Positions 1 to 12,000 of a DNA stretch of 24,628 nt are shown here, piece after piece (position 1 is the stretch's first letter; each line of letters begins with the position of its first letter). The notes below the pieces were generated by a model. The model was not told the origin of the DNA. It searched no databases and saw only the letters and a program-made list of their open reading frames with translations. Both the position numbers and the translations under genes were made by a program. The stretch is from Phallusia fumigata (Eukaryota; Chordata; Ascidiacea; Phlebobranchia; Ascidiidae): the NCBI GenBank assembly GCA_008931825.1, contig QXVZ01000295.1:1-24628 (forward strand), read 5' to 3'.

Positions 1-3000
1 AAACATTATGGACAAGTTCACCTCGTTCCAAGCATTTGCCGGTGGTTGTGTGCTCTATCGATTTGTCAACCTGCCGTATTCAAAGTTGGAAATGATCGAT
101 CTTTTTTGCAATATGCTGGAAAATAACTAAAATCTACGGTGGCCCACAAGTGCAATTCAACAACTATTCTTGAGACATTTTTTTCATTGTTAAGCTGCGT
201 CAAGCTGAAAAATTTTGATTTAAATACTACGTCTATTCAAAAAACGTAGAAAAAACAGCATGAGGCAAACGAGAGATAGAGAATTAAAGAATTAAAAAAA
301 CCTCATGTTTAAACGAGTTTTTTGTACACTTCTTTCGTATTTAAGGCTTCAGTTTGGCGCAACCCTTTAAAAGGCAAATACTTAAGTCACTGGATCTTGA
401 GCGTGACCCAACGAATGCATGACGCAACACTGTTGCTTACCAGGTTATGATTCCACTCTCTGTACTCGGTCGTGTCGCAATGAACAACAGTGATTTTGCC
501 GTTTCGGATTGTAACACACTGATCATACTGTGCGAGTTGATTGGCTTCGCTCAATCGAAACAACTGGTTGCCTCCCATCCTGTGACAATACCCTGTCTCC
601 AGCGCCCCGTCCCCGTTTTTATGTCCCATGCTATCCAAGCACTGTTGTGTGTCCACTCCTCGGATCTGCATAAAGGGTAAATACGAGTGGTTGAGTAAGA
701 GGGTAAAACCTTATTTCAGGTTGTAAATGAGGACGTTTCGAAGTACAGCTGAAGACTGGTAAAACTCCTTATGTGTCACGAATTTGGAATAGGTTACACT
801 CCTTATCCACATTTAAAAGCTGTGCTTCGTATTGTTTCCGCCCCAATAGTCGTATAAAATCAGCATATATTTGCAGACCTTTGCGCACATTTCGATGACG
901 TGTTTATTGTTTATGACACTATCTCGTGGCTGACTAACAACGGATTAGGAGATTAGGTTTATAACCATGTTAAAGCAGACGTCTAATCCGCAAACGTAAA
1001 AGCCGAATGATTGAGTATTTCTCTTTCTATATTTAGAAAACAATCTCTGCCACACTATAAGGAACACAGGGATGTTTGTCACGATACTGTCGACAACCCC
1101 ACTGTAAAGCGAATTTTACGAATTTGTAACAAGCGTGAGGGTGTTGGCAATATTGTAAAATAAACGAGTCGAAAATACTTTTCTTGCGGCACACTTGTGT
1201 AAAAATACGTATGGTAGAAAACGAGCAACATATCCGGTTTACATCCGGGTCCAATGATTTTTTTAGTTGTTACGTCAAAGATGACGTAGGTAGGGCTTGG
1301 GTCACGTCACGAAGTGGAGCAAAGGGGAGGGGATACGTCCGTTTCCGGGACTAATTCGGGTTAAATGCATAGTACGTTTCCAATACCACGAAGCCAATCC
1401 GATCTTGTACATCAGTAATATTTGGAAACATGAAAACTTAAAACTTGTTTCACATAACGAAGGGGGGTTTCCAACGTTCAAACCGGAAGATGCGCATTTA
1501 TGTGTTTGCACTTGATTTTAGTTACAGTTTTCACATAGGTCGTCAGAAGTTTTTTATGGGTACTATCGCCAAGGTCCGTCCGAATTTGTGCATTTGTTTA
1601 GGAAAGGTTTGTGCCGTTAACTTTATCATAAAACTTTAAGCGTTTTGCCATTTCGTATTGACAAGTAACCGACCAACAAAAAAAGATAAAAATTTAAACC
1701 GAACATCCTTGGTTAAACATTGGTAAAAATTGGAAAAAAAGTCAAACTTTGGGCGAAATTTGAAACAACATACACAGCTTAATAGCCGCCATTTTTTCGT
1801 CTGAGACTTTAAACCAACAATAATGATCACGCTTCAACATCACACAACCCATTGTTGCGCAAGTTCCCCTCTAGTATATTGGCGGTAACAACTGATGAAA
1901 TAATCTTGCTGAAGCAAGTGCATTGCAGGCCGACCTTATTTTGACATCCGCCGACTCATCCTGACTATTGCAACTATTTCTAGCAAATCATTTGTAATTG
2001 GTGATTTATGTAAAAGTGAGTCATCTACGCAACGCCAGGCATTGCAGCCCACTAAAAGGCTTCCTTATAGCTAGGTATTTTTTAACCCGGAAGTGTATGG
2101 AACTGTTTCAATTTGAAGATTTGGTATCTGTCAACCACAAATCACCATGAATAGAGTGTCCATATCCATTAAAAAAGGAAATTTTTTCAGCAATAACCTC
2201 TTTAACTAGGCATTTTGGAAACCAAGATTAGTTTTGGTATTGCCAGAAAAATTTGGCGTGGAAGTTAAACAGTGGTGTTTTTTCTCATGCAATTTAGGTA
2301 ATAAACATTTTTGTACCTCGCCCCATTCTTTGTTCTTGGGAGGCAGAGGAAAGCTGTCCTTGACGTCATAGGCGATGTTGTCCATGAACCACTCGAAGCT
2401 TTTGCAGTTATGGTCTTGTCGGTATTTCACCTGCACGGCAGCAACAAATTTTGTTTAGGCTAATATATTTTGAAGCCCTTATAAATGAGTTTACATTTTA
2501 AGATTTGTTTGTGAACATGCGTAAGTTTTTTCATTTTAGGAATTTTAAGGGTAAATTAAACTGTGGGAATAATGACAAAAATTGATGAGCTATTTTAGAT
2601 GCTATGGTAAAAAAGTAACATATTTTTTCAGTCAATTTTATAACTATGGCTTTTTCCGTTGTAGTATATGTCAAAAACGGTCTACTAATTGAAAAAAATA
2701 CTAATATTCTTTATACTTGGAAAAATGTTTGATAAAATGCAAATTTTTTCATTAAATTTACAGGCAAATTGTTAATTTGTGATTTCTTTGTATTTTGCGC
2801 GTTTTTAGCCGAAAAATGCAAATTGGCAACAAAGTTTATCGAAACCAACAGGCCGGCGCCAATTTCCCACACACACTACGCGCGCTCGGTCTTGATTCAC
2901 ACCAGTGCTGTGCAATTGCCTTCTGACGTCACCACGCTGACGCATGTCTACGTCAGAGAAGAGAAAAACATGAAACCCATGCGGAAGGGCCGAAAATAGC

Positions 3001-6000
3001 ACGCCCAGGCCAGAGCAGGGCCGATGACGGTCCGCACGATCGCATTAAATACACACCGAATATAAATTCCGCTAAACTGTTTATGTACGTATGGATTATC
3101 CAAGCGAAACAGCAACTGTGTATGACTCGACGTGGGTTTATGGAGCCGCAAAACTTCCACGGGCGAGTCACAGGCTCCGGGAATAAATAAAACCCGACCG
3201 CTCGTGTGGATCATGACTTTGCGGGGGCGTTTGGCAATTGCCTGGCTAGGAAAGCACGATTGTGACCCGATTGCTAAAAGCGTTTGGGCGTGAAGCGCAT
3301 AGTTTGACACGGGAATGTATTCATAGAAAACGTGCTTGTTTTATGCCGTTTAAATAGGCTACTGTTTCCTTTATTGACCTTTTGGTCGGAGAAATGAGTA
3401 CGCACCAAAACATTTCATGACGGGAAGAGACTAAATTGTTGTCATTTACAAAGCGTGTATTTTTTGTATAGGTTACTGCAAATGATCACATCGTGTCTTG
3501 CGGTCATTTAAGCTCGGCCCGTCAAAACTATTACACTTAACAAATAAAATAGCAGAACCGGGCATTTGGACACGCTTAAGTATTTTGTAATATTCATGTA
3601 CGATCGATCAAGTTCTTTTATAAAAACCGGTTACATAAATTTATGTCACAACCGGAGACAAACTTCCGATGTTTAAACCGCTGCAAACCGAAGGGATTTT
3701 TCCCGAACGTCGCGCATAATACGTGAAAGGTTTAAACTTTCGCGATGCCCGACATCTCACGTTGAATCCCACCCTTGCGGTAAAACGTGCACCCGCCCTG
3801 TTCGTTCCGATCCTATTAAGTTCAAACTCGTGTACGATACCAATGATGGAAGGGCGAACAAGTTCAACCGAGACTAGGACAAATCATATCCGTCTGATAT
3901 CCATTTGACTTGTAACATATTAATCGACAGATTTAGGGTTCCGTTTGTCAAAGAGTCACTCAGCGTATTCTACAAGCCAGTATTTTGAGCCTGTAAATTT
4001 GATTTCTCCACATTGTAGACATCGAACTTATATACGGATAAATTGGGCGGTAATCTGTTTAAACAAACAGAAATATTACTGTACACACGCTTACCTGTGC
4101 TGAAATGTCTCCGTACGGCATGTTGATGGTCTCGGGCCTGCTTGCGTAAAAGTACTCCTTGTATTCGTCCCACCATGTCTCAACAACACGTATGTAGTTC
4201 TGCGGAATTAAAGGAAGCCGAAATATATGTTAAAGTAGGCTTTATCACCATTACACGATAGGTAACACTAGACCGACTAACAGGCCACGACGATTTTTTT
4301 GGAGTTTTCAAAGAAAAGCTGCCGTAAAATGTTTAAGAGCGCGATCATGTTGTAGAATGATTAGTGGATAATGGACACGCAATATGCATACTTACACACT
4401 TCCAGAATCTTGTTTTCTTTATTAAGGAGTTACTGGTAAAATTCTAAGAGATTGCAAGATTCCTGTTTAAACTCACCCTTAGACTTGGATTCGAGGGAAC
4501 GTAATCGGGAGGGGGATTACCGCTCCAACCAGGTAACCTGTACACGTGACCGATGCGGGAGCAGGGCACGAAGAGAACTTCACCTCCACACATCCATATC
4601 TACAAACACACAACCTCGATACAAAGGATCTATGCCAGTGGCTATCAATCAGGGGTCCGATTTTAGGGGTGGGGGTAATATTTTTTGGACCGCAAGTTAT
4701 CGAAAAAGTTGCGTGGAAGCCCGTTATGGAAATTTAAAAAAAAAATTCATGCATACAAAATGATTAGGGTTGAAAGGTTAAAAGAGAGGTCGGGTATAGT
4801 ATAAATGGTTTTTAGCTGGTATAACTAGTCGTATCAAATCAAAGCGGTTTCCTGAGCAATTACAAAAACAGGTTTGGCTACACTGGCGGCCCTACAGTGT
4901 GTGTTGTAAAAGCTCCTCAACATGCACCATCGTAAACAAGATGTATAAATTCCTACCTTGTACGACATTTCAAAATTTTCGCCGCCCCAAATCTCCAAAC
5001 CAGGGTCGTACAATCCAATATCGAAGAAATATTGGCGCTCAATCGCAAACAAACCTCCCGCCATCGCTGGTGATCTGACAACGAAAGATAGGTCAATAAA
5101 TCACAACGACTAGCGATTGTCAACAACGAGTGTCCCAGCTTCAATGTGTGTTCAATCTAAGACAAATGTGCGGTGTGGTACTAAGTAATATGTAACATAG
5201 CACCAACCTCATCCGTACGTTTTTGTTTGTGCAGTACATAATACGGTCTGGGACATCAACTGTTTTTTTGCAATTCTTAAAGATCCAAAACAAGTATTAC
5301 CAGACGTGTGATACATGTACAAACTAAAAGTGCGTCGTTACGCGCTGAAATTGTCCGTAAATTGATGTGTAACATCATTTCATCCGGTTGTATGTTTCCC
5401 GTTTTAACAAAGGGTATCAATTTACTCTGTCGCATAAGGTTGTCCTAAAACTGCTGGCAAAATGCGAAGAAAAATACTGCACAATGCGCCCAAACACGTT
5501 TCCGATCGAAGTTTCCTAAACCGAAGCAATGCTTAAGCTACAACAACATATGCTTCAAATTCAAAGTGCGCTGACAGTTCTTTTTTATTTTCATCATAGG
5601 AAACCATGACGACCAAAGCCCGTGTCAAGAAATGCCACAACACATTTGTGATGTATGTTGTGTTACTCACGTAAAACTCTCGTTGCTGGACAAAATTGCC
5701 GTGAGGCACAGATACACGTTCAGAGGTCATAAAATTGCTTGTACGTCCGACTTGGGGTGCGAGACGAACGACCAAACCCAATTTACTTTGACTCGGACCA
5801 GCATAATACCGTTTCCTGTCAGATACCGATAATTTGTTGAGCACTGGGAAGCAAACAGGCATACCAGAAACGTTGCTGTGTATATAAGCAAGGCCGCCGG
5901 CGTTGTTGTAAAAAGCCTGTTATGTTATGTTATGTTATGTTATAGCGCAGGGTTATGAACGTCAAAGGGCAGTTACTGAGTGCTTTGTGAGGTAACTTAA

Positions 6001-9000
6001 CTCGGGTTTCGGGTATGCTGGCAAAAATAATCCTGACAAAGGCTCGCGCGCTGACACATTGTTTGTTTTGTCCATTCGACGCAAGCGTAATCGCTTATAC
6101 GTGCAGCGACAATAAAATAAGCAAAACTATGTTTGAATGACGCCGAAAGCAAGATTTCTTCGTGACTTGGGTTAGGGGCCTGGTTTGAGACCTGGTAGTG
6201 TGTTCTATAAACAGCTCTTGTATGTTATTACACCAGCCAAACAATCCCTTAATCTGGAAAGTCGTTTATTAAAAACCGCTGCTAAATATACATACATTAA
6301 CTTTCTCGGAAGATTTTCTACAATAGCGAGGTGATGCGTGACATAAACGAGTTGTAGTAATAGTGCTGCACAGAAAAAGTATATTGTGTCACAAAACGAC
6401 TCTGTTGCTATTACTAAGGCAAAAGGGTAGTAACGGCGGCTTTTATTCTGTAAAACATGTGAGAACTATACGGACTAATGTAGTTTGTTTGTAAGGATTA
6501 TGAGGAGAAGTAAAGTTTAAGGACTTGATCAGACATAAGAAATGAAAACAATGTGAAAAAAATGGCAAAACATGAACGGATTGTGGAAACTTATTTCGTT
6601 ATTTTTTCATGATTTACGATGTGAAAATATGCCAACAAAGACCGCAGGTGCATGAGATTTAGGATAAACAGAAGAGCGCATCCAAATACAGCCAGGAATC
6701 GGTTGGCAGCACTTGTGGTATTTAATAACCCGAGAGCAAAAGCAGCTGCAGGGGCGGAGGCATCGAAAACCGGCTGATAGTGTCGGAGCGGAAAGAAAAT
6801 CATAAAGCAGAGAAGCCAAGCGCATAGCTCAGTTCGCAAACTAAACCATCACTTTGCGGCCACAACTCGCGAAGGCACGAGAGATGCCTAATAAGCACAA
6901 CAGCTGCACCGCTTGTTTGCAGCAAAGAAAACACGAGCGAGAACCCCAGGGGAAACGGGCAACTAATGGCGCTGCCTTATGGGTTCGGAGCTAATATGGC
7001 AGCGTGTATATTTCCAATGGGCAGTGGCCTTATACGAATGCTCGGGGTCCCCTAAGACCGCACCAAGCAAATTTTTGTTTGGTGACTGGTATGGCCTTGT
7101 TTGCAGTGCGTGGACTTTTCTATTTACGGCGGTTTTGGCTGTCACTTGGGTGGCACAATCGTGTGAATTGTTTCACATATTAAGAAGATAAAAAGGGTAA
7201 GATAAAGAACCCTTGTTTCTACTGTTGCGTTTTTAATTTAGGCATTCTTGTTTTCACTAACATGTCAAAAAGGTATTTTTGTAGTATTAACTACACCTGT
7301 GTCCCTGGCGCCTTTTCCAGTGTATAATTGGGCGTTTTTGCGCGCCCANAATAATCCTGACAAAGGCTCGCGCGCTGACACATTGTTTGTTTTGTCCATT
7401 CGACGCAAGCGTAATCGCTTATACGTGCAGCGACAATAAAATAAGCAAAACTATGTTTGAATGACGCCGAAAGCAAGATTTCTTCGTGACTTGGGTTAGG
7501 GGCCTGGTTTGAGACCTGGTAGTGTGTTCTATAAACAGCTCTTGTATGTTATTACACCAGCCAAACAATCCCTTAATCTGGAAAGTCGTTTATTAAAAAC
7601 CGCTGCTAAATATACATACATTAACTTTCTCGGAAGATTCTCTACAATAGCGAGGTGATGCGTGACATAAACGAGTTGTGGTAATAGTGCTGCACAGAAA
7701 AAGTATATTGTGTCACAAAACGACTCTGTTGCTATTACTAAGGCAAAAGGGTAGTAACGGCGGCTTTTATTCTGTAAAACATGTGAGAACTATACGGACT
7801 AATGTANACAGAAAAAGTATATTGTGTCACAAAACGACTCTGTTGCTATTACTAAGGCAAAAGGGTAGTAACGGCGGCTTTTATTCTGTAAAACATGTGA
7901 GAACTATACGGACTAATGTAGTTTGTTTGTAAGGATTATGAGGAGAAGTAAAGTTTAAGGACTTGATCAGACATAAGAAATGAAAACAATGTGAAAAAAA
8001 TGGCAAAACATGAACGGATTGTGGAAACTTATTTCGTTATTTTTTCATGATTTACGATGTGAAAATATGCCAACAAAGACCGCAGGTGCATGAGATTTAG
8101 GATAAACAGAAGAGCGCATCCAAATACAGCCAGGAATCGGTTGGCAGCACTTGTGGTATTTAATAACCCGAGAGCAAAAGCAGCTGCAGGGGCGGAGGCA
8201 TCGAAAACCGGCTGACAGTGTCGGAGCGGAAAGAAAATCATAAAGCAGAGAAGCCAAGCGCATAGCTCAGTTCGCAAACTAAACCATCACTTCGCGGCCA
8301 CAACGAAGGCACGAGACATGCCTAATAAGCGCAACAGCTGCATCGCTTGTTTGCAGCAAAGAAAACACGAGCGAGAACCCCAGGGGAAACGGGCAACTAA
8401 AGGCGCTGCCTTATGGGTTCGGAGCTAATATGGCAGCGTGTATATTTCCAATGGGCAGTGGCCTTATACGAATGCTCGGGGTCCCCTAAGACCGCACCAA
8501 GCAAATTTTTGTTTGGTGACTGGTATGGCCTTGTTTGCAGTGCGTGGACTTTTCTATTTACGGCGGTTTTGGCTGTCACTTGGGTGGCACAATCGTGTGA
8601 ATTGTTTCACATATTAAGAAGATAAAAAGGGTAAGATAAAGAACCCTTGTTTCTACTGTTGCGTTTTTAATTTAGGCATTCTTGTTTTCACTAACATGTC
8701 AAAAAGGTATTTTTGTAGTATTAACTACACCTGTGTCCCTGGCGCCTTTTCCAGTGTATAATTGGGCGTTTTTGCGCGCCCACGACATTGTGAACATTAC
8801 AACACTTCGTAGAATAAAAGCGACGTTAAATGAAACTCCAAACTTGCCAAGAGCAATTCTTTGAAGGCGTCTACGGCATACGTCACCGTCTTGCCTCGGG
8901 GGCACGGAATCAACAACAACACGCCGAGATTAGCGTTCCCCGCATAGTTTAACGCTACTAGCCATAACACAGAGGAAGCCGCGGCCACGCTTAAATCGCC

Positions 9001-12000
9001 TTATACGTTAATTTTGCCGCACCTGCGTTGGAAAAACCACAGTCCCTCTGAGACGCAAGATTTCGGCATCTGGCGGAAGGTGGGCTGCCGCGGAGGCCGG
9101 GCGAATTCCAGCAACAACAGCAAACTTTTTAATAGCGAGTTGTGGGAAGAACGGTGTGACGGGGGCTTGCCCAAATATGGACCGCGGCCAGTGCACGTTG
9201 CGCCTCGTCGCTCATTTTCCGAATTAGCACGCGCGGCGCGTTCGTCCTTATTTGGCCAATGACTCCCGCGCACACACGCGCACACGAAAGATACTACGCG
9301 CAATGCGTCGAGACGTTGTCTGTCAGGTTGCCGTGACACTCGTATCAGACAGTTAGTCATTGCTTAACAGCGAAACTGGACAATAATAGAACTGTTTGCC
9401 TAAGCCCCGGCACAAGGAAAGAATAGGCAGACATCCAGTCTCGGTACGTGATAGCGCGGTAGCCCTGCCTGTCACAACATACGTCCATTGCGAGATATTA
9501 TCGCTAGGTACTTGGAGATAACGTTCCCACAGCAGTCGAGTGCCTGGTTTACATCGGTGAAGCAAGTGAAGCAACACGATTTGGCAAAGGGTTAGCTTGG
9601 AGTATACAGTCGTCTCCATTATGTGAGTGAAGTCCGACTAGAGTCGGCGTGGTAGCCAGCCACAGTTCAATGCAGTTTTACCACCATAGGGCCCAATGTC
9701 CGTTTGTCAACGAACATCCCGGCTGGATGTGAGTGTTTTGTTGACATTTTGCTTTAGCGCACGTGTTTGCCCAGCTGTATTCAAGGTCAGAAACTCAAGT
9801 CTTTTAGGAGCAAAAGTTTAAACAAACAAAGGATAACAGCCCCCCAAACAGCCCAGTTATAATAACACATTTAAAGAAACTGAAAAAACGAAGTGAAATG
9901 GTGTGTCAAATAAAGCTTAACGCTTTACATTGAATACAAGAGGGTTTTAATCTCAAAATGAAAAATGAAAAGTAGAAGCACATTTTTCTAACCAGTGCTC
10001 TTTCGTGTTGATATAGAATTGCAGAAAGGTGGCGAAACAAAAGCCTTAGCCAGAATGACCACCGTTGAAAAATTGAACTGCAGTAACAAGCTGTTACGAC
10101 CGACGGACCTCAGCCTCAAGAACAGCTATAACTCGGCGTTCTGCGGACACCCAAAGACATCGGAACATGACAACAAGCGTCACGTGATCGTACACGCACA
10201 ATCGGCGGTACAAGACCTCAGAAAACAATCCCGAGCGAATGAGATGGCGACTCGGTGGCCGGAAGTTTCCGCAGCATCACCCATCGCGCTCGTATTTCAG
10301 AGAGGCAACTTCGCTGCTGCAGTAACGACCATGCCAGCGGCTTCGCCTGTGCTGGATTCCAGGCTCGTGATGTTGGACAGTCTCTTTCCACCGCACAATG
10401 GGACCGTCGCACAAAGTCCTGTGTCGTCTGTCTTCGAAAGTGCGGCGGCGTGCAAGAGGGCGCGTGGAGACAGTGATGGAAGCAGCTCTGATGGGGGAAG
10501 GGCAGTTAGGCGAAGCCCACCAAATGGTAAGAATTTGTTTCTAGGAAAGTGATTTGTGTTGTGTTTTTTGTATGTCCGAGTGGGCATACAAGGCTATACA
10601 AATACATACACCTATACAGTAATTTGAAAAAACAAAATGTGCAAAAATGCAAATTTAGCAATCATAGAAGGTCAGGCATCTACACAGCCTTTGTACACTG
10701 GTGAGTGGCTGTTTGTCACACAACTCCAATTGACATAAAGTGCTTTGACCTTTTGACCCCATATTTGCTGTGGTACCTGGCACTCAAAGAATGATGCAAC
10801 TTCTTTACACCACAATTGACTTTCGAGAACAAAGCATGACTATATAAGGCAAATATGTGTAAGATGAGAAACCTCAAACAAGACATGCAGGTTGCTTAAT
10901 CATCATTGATCAAACTAATTTGTCATGAAAAGGCATAAGGTCAGGGGTTCAAGCAATCTATATTTGGATTTACTTACCAAACAACACCAAAAATTTATAT
11001 TTGAATTTTTGGGATTATACCCAATTTGTGGTTCAAGTAACTCAATGTTAACCTTTCAAATCAAATTAGGTAAACACACCACATATAAACCAAATTTTTG
11101 CAGTAAACATGTTCTATGTATTCTTAGGTGTATCACCAACTCACAGTGATAAGTCAGACCCATCACCACAAGCAACACCCAAAACAAAAGTGCCGAAATC
11201 AACTTCTCCACCCGCCCCTAGTTCAAACAACCGGGGTGTAAAACGGAAAGGTGGTTGGAAGTTTCATGACCTGTCAGATGAGAATGACGGATTGGGAAGG
11301 AAAAAGCGATCTTACAATCACAACAAGCTCGAAAATGAAATACTTCAGGTAGGTCCATCCTATGAACTATGCCTTTTTAACAATCGAAAGTGATGCGGAG
11401 TGTGCAAAGTATTTTTGAAAACTTATGTTTTGGTTCTCTTTACCAAGGAGTATTGAGATGTATGCTGATGTTTTGTAAATACAACGTTTGTAGCTAATTC
11501 TAAACCAACAAAGAGCATGAGCAAATACAAACATAGAACTGGCAAAACACTAATGTAGTTTGACATAGGAATAGCCATCATCCAGGCCTATGGAGACTAG
11601 CTTTAACTTATGTCATGAATACGCAACCACAGTGACATCTAGTGGAATCCAAAAAGCTTTAGTAATTTGATCCCTTGATTTTTAGATGTACCAAGACAGG
11701 GTTTGCATCAAAGAAGTGCCAGCAGGCCCTGCTGGGAAAGGGGAACATCTAGTGATCATCGAGCCAAGTTACATATCAGATCCAGACCTTGTTAAATACA
11801 ATTCAGGTTTAAGAATTGTTTTCAACAAAAAGCAAAACCTCTACCAGCTTCAGGTAACAGTAAATGCATTCTGCTTTGAGTGTTTTAAATGTTCAATTTG
11901 TGCAGTGTTGTATTATACACTATGTCAGAAACTAAAACAAAGTCTATGTAAGTGACAATAAATTTTTTCTGTCCAGGTACTTCCATACACAGTGGAACAT

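Noticed and set aside
2948-3310. 120-codon minus-strand ORF within GALNT7 intron 8
   Set aside because: No domain, no similarity and no splice or polyadenylation context. The higher G+C of the region makes long chance ORFs likelier.
5533-5862. 109-codon minus-strand ORF in GALNT7 intron 5
   Set aside because: Low-information sequence without recognisable motifs, and a competing plus-strand ORF covers the same bases.
6591-6839. Hydrophobic minus-strand ORF of 82 codons, also present at 8029-8277
   Set aside because: Its repetition reflects the duplicated block, not conservation. The alleles differ by a residue change, there is no recognisable similarity, and overlapping frames are also open.
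6979-7191. 70-codon plus-strand ORF repeated at 8413-8625
   Set aside because: Same duplicated block. Identity between alleles over 200 bp is not evidence of coding, and no known domain is visible.
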